22,503 bases of DNA from Porphyromonadaceae bacterium UBA7087 (GTDB taxonomy: Bacteria > Bacteroidota > Bacteroidia > Bacteroidales > Muribaculaceae), in contig DKYZ01000047.1 of assembly GCA_002493515.1 (NCBI GenBank), positions 9,918 through 32,420 of the forward strand, read 5' to 3'. The translations under genes were made by a program, and so were the position numbers. The notes under the pieces were generated by a model that did not search any database, was not told the DNA's origin, and saw only the letters and a program-made list of their open reading frames with translations. This document shows positions 1 through 7,718 of the stretch, in pieces; positions within the stretch are counted from its first letter, which is position 1; each line of letters begins with the position of its first letter.

Positions 1-45
1 TTTTTGTAAAAATCCAAACATTTAGACGTTGTATGCAGCAAAAAA

Positions 46-72
46 GGGGAGTCCGCGGTTGGCAGACTCCCC
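46..72 (-). terminator. Rho-independent terminator of the phosphohexomutase gene
   Basis: An 8-base inverted repeat (46-53 GGGGAGTC, 65-72 GACTCCCC) with an 11-base loop lies just beyond the stop codon of the minus-strand phosphohexomutase gene. Read on the minus strand the stem is followed by six T residues (plus strand 40-45). On the plus strand it is followed by TTTT, so it may also stop transcription entering from the other side. Confidence 0.85.
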
Positions 73-95
73 TTTTATGATATGGGTGGTGAGTG

Positions 96-1847
96 TTATT
101 TCACGCCGAGGTCGGCGAGCACGGCGTCGATATGTTTCTCGGCCTTTGCCACAGTCTCCTCGTATTTGTCCTTGGAGGGCATATCCTCACGTACCTCCAC
201 GTAGAATTTGATCTTGGGTTCCGTGCCGGAGGGGCGTACGGACACTTTGTCGCCGGCCTCGGTGAAGAACTGAAGCACGTTGGATGTGCAGGGGAAGTTT
301 AGCTTCTCCGTCTCCCCGGTGAGAAGATTGCGGGCATTGAGGTCGGCATAGTCTTTCACAATCTCCACTCTCGAGCCTCCGAGGGTCTTCGGCGGGTTCT
401 CGCGGAAATTCTTCATCATGGCCACGATCTCGTCGGCACCGCTCTTTCCGGGTCGTGTCACGCTGACACCCCTCTCACGGGAGAAGCCGTATTTGTCGTA
501 GAGGTCGATGATGAGCTCATAGAGGTCGAGACCCTGCTCGGCAGCCCAGGCCGCTACCTCACACATCAGCGAGATAGCGGATACGGAATCCTTGTCGCGG
601 ACGAAAGTCTCGGCCAGGAACCCGTAGCTCTCCTCGCCGCCGCCAAGATAGCGCATCTTTCCCTCCATATCGCGCATCACGTCGGCAATCCACTTGAAGC
701 CGGTGTAGCAGTCGAAGCAGGTCACGTTGTTGGCATTTGCGATGCGCTTGATCGTCTCCGTGGTCACGATTGTCTTCACGCAGTATTCATTGCCATCGAG
801 CCTGCCGAGCTCCGCATTGCGTGTGATGATGTAATATATGAGGATAGAGCAGATCTGGTTGCCGTTAAGGAGCTGGTAGTTGCCTTTCTTGTCGCGCACC
901 ACCACCCCCACACGGTCGGCGTCGGGGTCGGATGCGAGCACGATGCTGGCTCCTACCTCACGGGCCTTGGCTATACCCATGGTCATGGCCTCGGGATTCT
1001 CAGGGTTGGGGGAGACTACCGTCGGGAAGTCGCCGCTCTGGACGTCCTGCTCGGGAACGTGGATGATGTTGTCGAATCCCCACATCCTCAGAGAGTCGAA
1101 TATGAGGCGCGAGCCAGTGCCGTGGATCGGGGTGTAGACAATCTTCATGTCGTGGTGTTTGCGGTCGGCCTCCGGACTGAGCGTTAGCGTGTGGATATCC
1201 TCCAGGAACTGGCGGTCGATATCCTTTCCGATAATCTGGATGAGCTCCTTGCGGGGAGTGAACTTTATCTGCGACACATCCTTGATCTGGTTGACGTATT
1301 CTATGGTCTTGACGTCGTGGGGAGCGATCATCTGCGCGCCGTCGCTCCAATATGCCTTGTAGCCGTTATACTCCTTGGGGTTGTGGGAGGCGGTGATGTT
1401 GACGCCGCTCTGGCATCCCAGCTTGCGGATGGCATACGACACCTCGGGAGTGGGGCAGCATCCGTCGAAGAGATATACCTTGATTCCGTTGGCGGAGAAG
1501 ATGTCGGCGGCGAGCTCCGCGAATCTGCGCGAGTTGTTGCGCACGTCGTGGCCTATCGCCACGCTGATCTGCGGAAGATCCCTGAAGCAGTCGAGAAGAT
1601 AGTTGGCCAGCCCCTGTGTGGCGGCTCCTACTGTATATATGTTCATGCGGTTGGTGCCGGCTCCCATGATGCCGCGCAGGCCGCCGGTGCCGAATTCCAG
1701 GTCTTTGTAAAAAGCTTCGATGAGGGGGGTCTTGTCGTCTGCCTCGAGCATGGCCTTCACGGCCGTGCGTGTCTCCTCGTCATATTCCGGCCCGAGCCAT
1801 TTCTCGGCGCGGATGGTGACGGTTTTCAATAATTCTTCGTTGTTCAT
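96..1847 (-). CDS. Phosphoglucomutase/phosphomannomutase family protein
   Basis: This is a 583-residue alpha-D-phosphohexomutase, a cytoplasmic enzyme that moves phosphate between the 1 and 6 positions of glucose or mannose phosphates and so links glycolysis to cell-surface sugar synthesis. All four family signatures are visible: the phosphoserine loop TASHNP (Ser154), the Mg-binding loop DPDADR (307-312), the sugar-binding GGEESYG (403-409) and the phosphate-binding RPSGTEPK (538-545). Length fits the longer bacterial phosphoglucomutase type. The frame stays open upstream to 1907, but the start at 1847 (MNNEELLK) was chosen because the extra 20 residues overlap the predicted promoter and do not look like family sequence. 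The gene is transcribed alone, divergently from yicC, and ends in a terminator. Whether glucose or mannose phosphate, or phosphopentose, is the main substrate cannot be told from the motifs. Confidence 0.95.
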   Translation of the reverse strand: MNNEELLKTVTIRAEKWLGPEYDEETRTAVKAMLEADDKTPLIEAFYKDLEFGTGGLRGIMGAGTNRMNIYTVGAATQGLANYLLDCFRDLPQISVAIGHDVRNNSRRFAELAADIFSANGIKVYLFDGCCPTPEVSYAIRKLGCQSGVNITASHNPKEYNGYKAYWSDGAQMIAPHDVKTIEYVNQIKDVSQIKFTPRKELIQIIGKDIDRQFLEDIHTLTLSPEADRKHHDMKIVYTPIHGTGSRLIFDSLRMWGFDNIIHVPEQDVQSGDFPTVVSPNPENPEAMTMGIAKAREVGASIVLASDPDADRVGVVVRDKKGNYQLLNGNQICSILIYYIITRNAELGRLDGNEYCVKTIVTTETIKRIANANNVTCFDCYTGFKWIADVMRDMEGKMRYLGGGEESYGFLAETFVRDKDSVSAISLMCEVAAWAAEQGLDLYELIIDLYDKYGFSRERGVSVTRPGKSGADEIVAMMKNFRENPPKTLGGSRVEIVKDYADLNARNLLTGETEKLNFPCTSNVLQFFTEAGDKVSVRPSGTEPKIKFYVEVREDMPSKDKYEETVAKAEKHIDAVLADLGVK

Positions 1848-1884
1848 TATCGCTGGATATATATTTGGGTTTATATTTCTAACG

Positions 1885-1916
1885 CAAATGTAGGCAAAAA
1901 TGCTCATTCATGAAAA
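1885..1916 (-). promoter_or_regulatory. Predicted Bacteroidetes-type promoter for the phosphohexomutase gene
   Basis: On the minus strand the -7 element TACATTTG (plus positions 1892 down to 1885) matches TAnnTTTG exactly. Twenty bases upstream is TTTT (1916-1913), a three-of-four match to the -33 TTTG. Transcription would start near 1880, giving a leader of about 30 bases before the start codon at 1847. Confidence 0.6.
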
Positions 1917-1984
1917 TAAAACGGCTTAAAAATCATCTTATTTGAGATTTTTATCCCCAAAAGCTGATTTATGGCTGAATAAAT

Positions 1985-2016
1985 CGGTGTCATTTCTAAA
2001 AAAATGTTTAAATTTG
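1985..2016 (+). promoter_or_regulatory. Predicted Bacteroidetes-type promoter for yicC
   Basis: TAAATTTG at 2009-2016 is an exact match to the -7 consensus TAnnTTTG, placed about 22 bases upstream of the chosen yicC start. The -33 position (1985-1988, GGTG, 20-base spacer) matches TTTG only partly, so the promoter may be moderate. The 190-base divergent spacer 1848-2037 is AT-rich and holds this promoter and the opposing one; nothing else was seen in it. Confidence 0.5.
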
Positions 2017-2037
2017 CAAAAAACACATGAAATAACC

Positions 2038-2934
2038 ATGATTCTATCCATGACAGGCTTCGGGAGGGCCTCCGTATCCTCCCCGCAGAAGAAGATTACG
2101 GTGGAGCTCAAATCGCTGAACAGCAAGCAGCTCGACCTCACCATAAGGGTCCCCTCTTGCTTCAGAGAGCTTGAGGTGGAAGCCCGGACGCGCATTCTAA
2201 AGGTGCTCGAGAGGGGCAAGATTGAGCTTACCGCCAGTGTGGAGAACCTCGTGGCGGAGGCTCCGGCAACAATCAACACAGATGTGGCCCGGGTATATAT
2301 GGAGCAGATAAAGAGTATGGACGCCGCGCTCGGAATCGCTGATCCGCAGGACTGGCAGGGGCTGCTGTTGCGTATGCCCGACGTCATGAAGACCGAGGCC
2401 TCGCATCTGGACGAGGGGGAGGCCGACACTTTCTTACAGGCACTCGACCTCGCCATGCAGGCAATCGATGAGTCCAGGATACGGGAGGGGGGAAAGCTAT
2501 ATGACTTCTTCAAGGGGAAAATCTCGAACATCGAGGCTCTTCTGGAGGAGGTGGAACCCTTCGAGCGCGAAAGGGTTCCCAAGATCAAGGCGCGCCTGGA
2601 GGAGCAGCTGTCGCGGCTGACGTCGATAGAATACGACCGCGGCCGCCTTGAGCAGGAGCTTATATTCTATATAGAGAAGCTCGACGTCAATGAGGAGAAG
2701 CAGCGTCTGGGAGCGCATCTCAATTATTTCCTCGAGACTCTCGGCCGCCCTGATGGCGGAATAGTGGCCGGGGAGCGCGGAAAAGGAAAGAAGCTCGGGT
2801 TCATCGCCCAGGAGATGGGCCGCGAGATCAATACCCTTGGCTCAAAGGCCAACGACGCGGAGATGCAGAAGATTGTGGTCAGGATGAAAGACGAGCTGGA
2901 GCAGATCAAGGAGCAGGTGCTCAACGTGCTCTGA
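2038..2934 (+). CDS. yicC: YicC/YloC family endoribonuclease
   Basis: This is a 298-residue YicC/YloC family protein. Characterised members are cytoplasmic endoribonucleases involved in RNA turnover. The family hallmarks are both present: the N-terminal SMTGFGRA (residues 4-11) and the highly conserved C-terminal block from about residue 225 to 298, which contains GAHLNYFLETL, KKLGFIAQEMGREINTLGSK and a final helix rich in Lys and Glu. Length is normal for the family. The frame is open back to 1942, but the start at 2038 puts the conserved MTGFGR at the usual place and lies just after the predicted promoter. It is first in a group with gmk (10 bases on) and nadD. The yicC-gmk pairing is common in bacteria. 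The exact RNA targets here are unknown. Confidence 0.93.
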   Translation: MILSMTGFGRASVSSPQKKITVELKSLNSKQLDLTIRVPSCFRELEVEARTRILKVLERGKIELTASVENLVAEAPATINTDVARVYMEQIKSMDAALGIADPQDWQGLLLRMPDVMKTEASHLDEGEADTFLQALDLAMQAIDESRIREGGKLYDFFKGKISNIEALLEEVEPFERERVPKIKARLEEQLSRLTSIEYDRGRLEQELIFYIEKLDVNEEKQRLGAHLNYFLETLGRPDGGIVAGERGKGKKLGFIAQEMGREINTLGSKANDAEMQKIVVRMKDELEQIKEQVLNVL

Positions 2935-2944
2935 TGTGGCCGAT

Positions 2945-3538
2945 ATGGAAAAACAGACAGTGCAGATGGAAAGAAAAGGCAAGATAATAATTCTTTCGGC
3001 TCCCTCCGGAGCCGGGAAGTCAACTATAATAAGGGAGCTCACCAAGCATGACGACCTGAATCTCGGATTCTCCATATCCGCCACGAGCCGTCCTCCGAGG
3101 GGTGAGGAGCGTAATGGCGTGGAGTATTATTTTCTCGACGAGGAGGAGTTCAGGCGCCGTGCTCGGAATGGCGAGTTTGTGGAATGGGAGGAGGTATATC
3201 CGGGAATGTTCTACGGCACTCTCGAGAGCGAGGTGGAGCGCGTCACTTCCGGCGGCAACCTGATAATGGATGTCGACGTCAAGGGGGGCGTGAACATAAA
3301 GAAACGTTTCGGCGACCGTGCCCTCTCCATCTTCATAATGCCTCCGGGAATGGAGGAGCTTGAGAGGCGGTTGCGCGGACGCGCCACCGACAGCGAGGAG
3401 AAGATACGCCGGCGTCTTGACAAGGCGGAATACGAAATGGGCTTCGCCCCTCAGTTTGACCACACCGTCGTCAACGACGACCTCGGGCATGCGGTTGAGC
3501 AGACCGAGTCGCTCATACGGGATTTTCTGGCGAGATGA
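2945..3538 (+). CDS. gmk: Guanylate kinase
   Basis: Guanylate kinase phosphorylates GMP to GDP with ATP in the cytoplasm and is essential for GTP and dGTP supply. The 197-residue protein has the P-loop APSGAGKST (residues 19-27), the GMP-binding segment with SATSRPPR and GVEYYFL, and the conserved DVDVKGG and late VVNDDL motifs. Three starts are possible: GTG at 2936, ATG at 2945 and ATG at 2966. I chose 2945; 2966 would leave only five residues before the first beta strand and is also plausible. It begins about 10 bases after yicC and its stop overlaps the nadD start as ATGA (3535-3538), which suggests translational coupling. Confidence 0.95.
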   Translation: MEKQTVQMERKGKIIILSAPSGAGKSTIIRELTKHDDLNLGFSISATSRPPRGEERNGVEYYFLDEEEFRRRARNGEFVEWEEVYPGMFYGTLESEVERVTSGGNLIMDVDVKGGVNIKKRFGDRALSIFIMPPGMEELERRLRGRATDSEEKIRRRLDKAEYEMGFAPQFDHTVVNDDLGHAVEQTESLIRDFLAR

Positions 3539-4131
3539 TGGAGGAAAGCAGCAGGCGCGTCTGTGTCTATGGAGGGAGCTTCGATCCTGTGCATACCGGG
3601 CATGGGATTGTGGCGAGCTATGTGGCGCAATGGGGCGGATTCGACGAGGTATGGCTGATGGTCAGCCGTCATAATCCCATCAAGGACGGACGTCCGGCCT
3701 CGGAAACCGACCGTCTCGCCATGGCGGAACTTGTAGCTGCCCGTTGCCCGGGCGTGAGGGTCTCCGATTTCGAGATGCGGCTCCCGTCTCCCTCTTATAC
3801 CTACACCACGCTATGCCGGCTGCGAGCCGCATATCCCGACTGCGAGTTCACACTGCTTGTGGGAGCCGACAACTGGGTCAGCTTCGACCTTTGGCGCGAC
3901 AACGACCGTATCGTGGAGGAGTTCGGCATCGTGATCTATCCCCGCCGGGGTTTTGAGGTGGAGAAGGAAACACTTCCACCCGGTGTCAGCTATCTTTCGG
4001 AGGCTCCGAGAGTGGAAATCTCCTCCACATTCATAAGAAAAGCGATTTCCGAGGGCAGGAATGTAGAATTTTTTCTTCCCCCGGACGTTAAGGAATATGC
4101 GGAGGCCCATAATCTCTACAAGACCCCGTGA
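3535..4131 (+). CDS. nadD: Nicotinate-nucleotide adenylyltransferase
   Basis: NadD adenylates nicotinate mononucleotide to deamido-NAD, a step shared by the de novo and salvage routes to NAD. The 198-residue protein shows the nucleotidyltransferase signature GGSFDPVHTGH (residues 13-23), with the two His of HxGH at 20 and 23, and the second signature ISSTFIR (162-168), which binds ATP phosphates. Size is typical. The ATG overlaps the gmk stop codon in an ATGA. Two consecutive ATG codons open the frame (3535 and 3538), so the start could be one residue later. Downstream of its stop lies a 9-base tandem repeat and then the DUF5063 gene. Confidence 0.94.
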   Translation: MMEESSRRVCVYGGSFDPVHTGHGIVASYVAQWGGFDEVWLMVSRHNPIKDGRPASETDRLAMAELVAARCPGVRVSDFEMRLPSPSYTYTTLCRLRAAYPDCEFTLLVGADNWVSFDLWRDNDRIVEEFGIVIYPRRGFEVEKETLPPGVSYLSEAPRVEISSTFIRKAISEGRNVEFFLPPDVKEYAEAHNLYKTP

Positions 4132-4138
4132 CCCTCCC

Positions 4139-4210
4139 CCGGATAATTCCGATTACTCCGATAACTCCGATTAATCTGATAACCCCGATAATCCCGATAA
4201 CCCCGATAAC
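4139..4210 (+). repeat. 9-base minisatellite between nadD and the DUF5063 gene
   Basis: Seven direct units of nine bases (4148-4210), plus a degenerate leading unit from 4139, fill almost all of the 80-base gap. Units run TCCGATTAC, TCCGATAAC, TCCGATTAA, TCTGATAAC, CCCGATAAT, CCCGATAAC, CCCGATAAC. The array ends two bases before the ATG at 4212. A repeat with the same unit and orientation occurs at 18173-18253. No promoter or terminator was recognised here. Confidence 0.9.
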
Positions 4211-4211
4211 C

Positions 4212-4730
4212 ATGACATCCGACACCATCCGACACCGCCTTCTCGGGCTCACCGCCCTGGCAAGCGACTATTGCGTGGCACTGGAGAACGCCTCCGAGAC
4301 CACCAAGGAGGAATTCGTAGCCCTTATGCTCGACTATCTTCCGCGTATCTACTGGGAGTTTTCCGACATTGATGCCGGAGGACTGTCGGCGGATTACGGC
4401 TATTTCTCATCATACGTCGACGAGGACTATTACGAGAGCGTCCGGCGCCATGTGGAAGCCCTTCTGGGCCCTGACGATGTCTTCCTGGAGACTTTCGAGG
4501 AGGATATGAAATACAGCGACACGCCTGTGGCGTCGTCGGTGGCGGAATGTCTCGCCGACATTTTCCAGCCTCTCTTCAATTTCATTTCCATAGTGAAGGA
4601 GAGCGAGGGGGAGCAGATCACGGAAGCGTTCATGGAATGTAAGGAGAATTTCGTGGCTTACTGGAGCCAGACACTCTGCAACGTGATGCGCGCCCTCAAC
4701 AACATAAGATACAATACCAGCCAGACATGA
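4212..4730 (+). CDS. DUF5063 domain-containing protein
   Basis: This 172-residue acidic, mostly helical protein resembles the Bacteroidales DUF5063 family, whose function I do not know. Recognisable family features are the early ASDYCVALE stretch (around residue 15-23), an acidic centre ending in EDMKYSDTP, the segment ECLADIFQ, and a C-terminal NFVAYWSQTLCNVMRALNNI helix. No signal peptide or membrane segment is visible, so it is probably cytoplasmic. The frame is open back to a GTG at 4128, which would add 28 residues made of translated repeat (ITPITP-like). I reject that start because the extension is only repeat sequence and the family begins near the ATG at 4212. Its stop overlaps the start of the M18 aminopeptidase as ATGA (4727-4730), so the two are likely translated together. 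Confidence 0.8.
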   Translation: MTSDTIRHRLLGLTALASDYCVALENASETTKEEFVALMLDYLPRIYWEFSDIDAGGLSADYGYFSSYVDEDYYESVRRHVEALLGPDDVFLETFEEDMKYSDTPVASSVAECLADIFQPLFNFISIVKESEGEQITEAFMECKENFVAYWSQTLCNVMRALNNIRYNTSQT

Positions 4731-6034
4731 TAGAAAAACTTTTGGAGCGGCTCGATGAGTCGACATGCAATTTCCTGGCCGTGGCCCGTATGCGCCGCGA
4801 GCTGGAGGAGGCAGGTTTCATATTCCTCAGCGCGGAAGAGGAATGGGACCTCGTGCCCCGTGGAAAATACTATACAGTAAAGAACGGCAGTGCGGTTTTC
4901 GCATTCGTCATAGGCGACAAGACCCCCTCCGAGACGGGGTTGCGTATGATCGCCGCCCACAGCGACAGCCCCTGCTTCAAGATAAAGCCCTGCCCTGAGA
5001 TAGAGGGCGACGGGGGAGTGGTGTCGCTCAATGTCGAGAAATACGGAGGAGGCATCATGTACACATGGTTTGACCGTCCGCTGTCCCTTTCGGGACGTGT
5101 CATGCTGCGCGGGGCAAACCCCCTGCGTCCTGAGGAGCGTCTTGTGGATCTGCGGCGCCCCGTGGCCACAATCCCGCATCTCGCCATACATTTCAACCGC
5201 TCTGTCAACGAAGGCAACGCCCTGTCGGTGCAGAAAGACATGAAGCCGGTGGTAGGTTATTTCAGCAAGGGGCAGCTCGAGGATTACAAATCGCGCGGAG
5301 GCATCGTGAAATGCCTTGTCGCGGAGCATCTCTGCGTAAAGCCGGAGGAGATACTCGATTACGAGCTCTGCCTCTATCCGGCCGAGCCGGCAGGAGTGTG
5401 CGGTGTGGATGGAAAATACTACCAGTCGGCACGCATCGACGACCTCTCGATGGCTTTCGCCGCCCTTGACGCCCTGCTGGAGGAATGCGACAGACCCTGC
5501 GAGGCGACGCGCATGATAATGATTTTCGACAACGAGGAGACCGGCAGCGCCACCAAACAGGGGGCTGCGTCGGCATTCGCACGCGGTCTCGTGGAGAGAA
5601 TCGTAGGATGCACCGACAGCGGCATCCAGGCGTTCGAGCGCGCCATAGCCCGGTCGTTCCTCATCTCGGCCGACAATGCCCACGCATGGCATCCCAACTA
5701 TAACGACAAGTACGACCCCACCAACCATCCTGTGATCGGCGGAGGCCCGGTGGTGAAAATCAATGCCAACTGCAAGTATATGACCGACGCCAAGGGGGCG
5801 GCTGTGTTCCGCGCGATCTGCGACAAGGCAGGTGTGCCCAGCCAGTATTTTGTAAACCATGGCGACGTGGCCGGCGGCTCCACCCTCGGCAACATACTCA
5901 CCTCCCAGCTTGACCTGGAGGGAGTGGACATGGGCAACGCCATCTGGGCGATGCATTCCGCGCGCGAGACCGCCGGCACGGCCGACCAGGAGATGACCGT
6001 GAAGGCATTCAGGACTTTTTTCGGAGAATTATAG
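4727..6034 (+). CDS. M18 family (aspartyl) aminopeptidase
   Basis: This 435-residue zinc aminopeptidase of family M18 is expected to remove N-terminal residues, often acidic ones, from peptides in the cytoplasm. The co-catalytic metal site is complete by motif: His78 and Asp80 in AAHSDSP, Asp238 or Asp239 in RIDDL, Glu270 and Glu271 in DNEETGS, Asp316 in SADNAHAWHPNY, and His410 in MHSARE. Length matches bacterial M18 enzymes such as ApeB, and no signal peptide is present. The start overlaps the DUF5063 stop as ATGA. No terminator was found between its stop and the trigger factor promoter, so some read-through into tig is possible. Preference for aspartate is a family expectation, not something shown by the sequence. 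Confidence 0.93.
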   Translation: MIEKLLERLDESTCNFLAVARMRRELEEAGFIFLSAEEEWDLVPRGKYYTVKNGSAVFAFVIGDKTPSETGLRMIAAHSDSPCFKIKPCPEIEGDGGVVSLNVEKYGGGIMYTWFDRPLSLSGRVMLRGANPLRPEERLVDLRRPVATIPHLAIHFNRSVNEGNALSVQKDMKPVVGYFSKGQLEDYKSRGGIVKCLVAEHLCVKPEEILDYELCLYPAEPAGVCGVDGKYYQSARIDDLSMAFAALDALLEECDRPCEATRMIMIFDNEETGSATKQGAASAFARGLVERIVGCTDSGIQAFERAIARSFLISADNAHAWHPNYNDKYDPTNHPVIGGGPVVKINANCKYMTDAKGAAVFRAICDKAGVPSQYFVNHGDVAGGSTLGNILTSQLDLEGVDMGNAIWAMHSARETAGTADQEMTVKAFRTFFGEL

Positions 6035-6063
6035 TCTCAATATCAGCCGCGACGGAACGTAAA

Positions 6064-6095
6064 TTTGTAAGCTTGCGTAAAAATTTATAACTTTG
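6064..6095 (+). promoter_or_regulatory. Predicted Bacteroidetes-type promoter for tig
   Basis: TTTG at 6064-6067 and TAACTTTG at 6088-6095 are exact -33 and -7 elements with a 20-base spacer. The expected transcription start is near 6100, giving a leader of about 85-90 bases. A perfect palindrome GCGGC-TTAAAC-GCCGC (6095-6110) overlaps the end of the -7 box and the start point. TAAATTTG at 6060-6067 also fits a -7 box but lacks a matching -33 element. Confidence 0.8.
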
Positions 6096-6109
6096 CGGCT
6101 TAAACGCCG

Positions 6110-6146
6110 CCATGCCTCTGCTCCTCCAGGACGGACGCAGGCATGG
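6110..6146 (+). other. Inverted repeat in the tig leader
   Basis: CCATGCCT at 6110-6117 and AGGCATGG at 6139-6146 can form an 8-base stem with a 21-base loop inside the predicted untranslated leader of tig, ending about 40 bases before the start codon. There is no T-run after it, so it is not an intrinsic terminator. A regulatory or stabilising role is only a guess. Confidence 0.5.
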
Positions 6147-6187
6147 ACGGTTCTGAAGAAGCAAGAGAAATAAACATAATAAGGAAA

Positions 6188-7564
6188 ATGAACGTAACAT
6201 TCGAGAAGCTCGACGACCTTCACGGCCAGCTGACCGTAGCGGTTGAGGAGCAGGATTATGCATCAAAGGTAGAAAAGCAGCTCAAGCAGATCGGCAAGAA
6301 CCACGCAGAGCCCGGATTCCGTCCCGGCCACGTTCCCGCCGGAATCATCCGTAAGAAATATGGCGAGGCGGTGAAATACGACGAGATCAACAAGCTCGTG
6401 GGCGACGCCGTCTATAATTATATCAAGGAGAACAAGCTCCCCGTGCTGGGCCAGCCGCTTCCCGCCGAGGAAAACAGAATCGACCCAAAGAGCGCGGATT
6501 TCACTCTGACGTTCCGTCTGGGTCTGGCTCCCGAAATCGCCGATCCGGCAAACGCCGACCTCCACGTGCCCTATTACGAGATAGAGGTGACCGACGAGAT
6601 GGTCACCAGCCAGGTGGAGCAGCTGCGTGAGCGTTGCGCACGCCAGATTCCCGGCGACGTGACCGAGCCCAACGCCCTGGTGAAGGGTGTGATCACCGAG
6701 CTTGACGCCGAAGGCAAGCTCCTCGAAGGGGGCATCGTGGTGGAGAACGGCATTCTCGCCCCGATGTATTTCAAGAACGACGACCAGAAGAAACTCTTCG
6801 AGGAGAAACACCCCGGCGACGTGGTAGTGTTCAATCCCTATGCCACCTGCGAGGGCAACCCCGCCGAGCTCTCCTCGATGCTCAATATCGACAAGAGCGA
6901 CGTCGAGGCCCACAAGGGTGACTTCACCATGGAGATAAAGGAGATCATCGTGGCGCGTCCGGCAGAAATGAACCAGGAGTTCTTCGACACAGTCCTTGGC
7001 AAGGACAAGGCTCACAACGAGGAGGAGCTCCGTGCAGCGGTAAGGGACATGATGGCCCAGGGCATGGTGAATGACGCCAACGCCCGCTTCACAATCGACG
7101 CCAAGGAGGCTATCATGGCCAAGGAGGGCGACATGCAGCTTCCCGACGACCTGCTGAAGGAGTTCCTCATCCAGCAGAACGAAGGTCTCAATAAAGACAA
7201 CATCGACGAGGAATATGCCAAGATGCGTCCCTCGATCATCTGGGATGTGGTAAGGGAGAAGATCGCCTCCGACCTGGCCGTAAGCCTCACCGAAGACGAC
7301 ATGATGGGCGTGGCCCGCAGCGCCGTGATGCGCCAGATGGTGCAGTATGGCATCACCAACATGGACCAGGAGATGGTAGACCGCTACGCCTCGGATATCC
7401 TTAAGGACAAGAAGTCGGCCGACTATGTTCGCGAGACAGCTTTCGCCAACAAGCTTTTCGACGCCATCCGCAACAACGTCACCCTCGACAACAAGAAGGT
7501 GAGCGTGGATGAGTTCCGTGCCCTCTACGAAGTGAAGGAGGACGCCGCTCCGGCAGCCGAGTGA
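6188..7564 (+). CDS. tig: Trigger factor
   Basis: Trigger factor is the ribosome-docked chaperone that meets nascent chains at the exit tunnel. The 458-residue protein has the ribosome-binding signature GFRPGHVP at residues 43-50, an N-terminal docking domain (about 1-130), a peptidyl-prolyl isomerase-type middle domain (about 150-240) and a long helical C-terminal substrate-binding region ending in an Ala/Glu-rich tail. Length is near that of Bacteroides homologues. The ATG at 6188 was chosen over an in-frame ATG at 6143, because it starts the conserved MNVTFEKLD and is preceded by AAGGA. The gene has its own promoter and a strong terminator, so it is a single transcription unit beside clpP-clpX, the classic tig-clpP-clpX neighbourhood. 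Confidence 0.95.
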   Translation: MNVTFEKLDDLHGQLTVAVEEQDYASKVEKQLKQIGKNHAEPGFRPGHVPAGIIRKKYGEAVKYDEINKLVGDAVYNYIKENKLPVLGQPLPAEENRIDPKSADFTLTFRLGLAPEIADPANADLHVPYYEIEVTDEMVTSQVEQLRERCARQIPGDVTEPNALVKGVITELDAEGKLLEGGIVVENGILAPMYFKNDDQKKLFEEKHPGDVVVFNPYATCEGNPAELSSMLNIDKSDVEAHKGDFTMEIKEIIVARPAEMNQEFFDTVLGKDKAHNEEELRAAVRDMMAQGMVNDANARFTIDAKEAIMAKEGDMQLPDDLLKEFLIQQNEGLNKDNIDEEYAKMRPSIIWDVVREKIASDLAVSLTEDDMMGVARSAVMRQMVQYGITNMDQEMVDRYASDILKDKKSADYVRETAFANKLFDAIRNNVTLDNKKVSVDEFRALYEVKEDAAPAAE

Positions 7565-7598
7565 TCTGTCCGGACCGGAGAAAAGACCATATCATAAT

Positions 7599-7650
7599 GT
7601 CGGGCAGAGACTCCGCGCTGACGCGGCAGTGTCTGCCCGACCTGTTTTTT
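7599..7650 (+). terminator. Rho-independent terminator after tig
   Basis: A 10-base outer stem (GTCGGGCAGA 7599-7608 with TCTGCCCGAC 7632-7641) contains a second inverted repeat (CCGCG 7613-7617, CGCGG 7622-7626). The run of T at 7645-7650 follows four bases after the stem. It separates tig from clpP. The rest of the gap to 7718 shows no convincing TAnnTTTG box, so the clpP promoter was not located. Confidence 0.88.
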
Positions 7651-7718
7651 GGCACGCTTTTTGCGGCAGTAAGGGCTGACGACAAGAATCTGCAATAGAA
7701 TAGAATCTCACTACATAT

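Noticed and set aside
4139..4210. Possible CRISPR array
   Set aside because: Units are nine bases, directly adjacent with no spacers, and no cas genes are nearby; it is a tandem repeat.
4128..4211. GTG start extending the DUF5063 protein by 28 residues
   Set aside because: The extension is only translated 9-base repeat (ITP-type units). The family-like sequence begins at the ATG at 4212.
4658..5956. Long open frame of 432 codons on the minus strand opposite the M18 aminopeptidase
   Set aside because: It lies antisense to a gene with a complete metal site. Its sequence is rich in His, Arg and Val without family motifs, a usual shadow of GC-biased codon use.
6143..6187. Upstream ATG adding 15 residues to trigger factor
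   Set aside because: It falls within the leader inverted repeat, while the conserved start MNVTFEKLD has AAGGA in front of the ATG at 6188.
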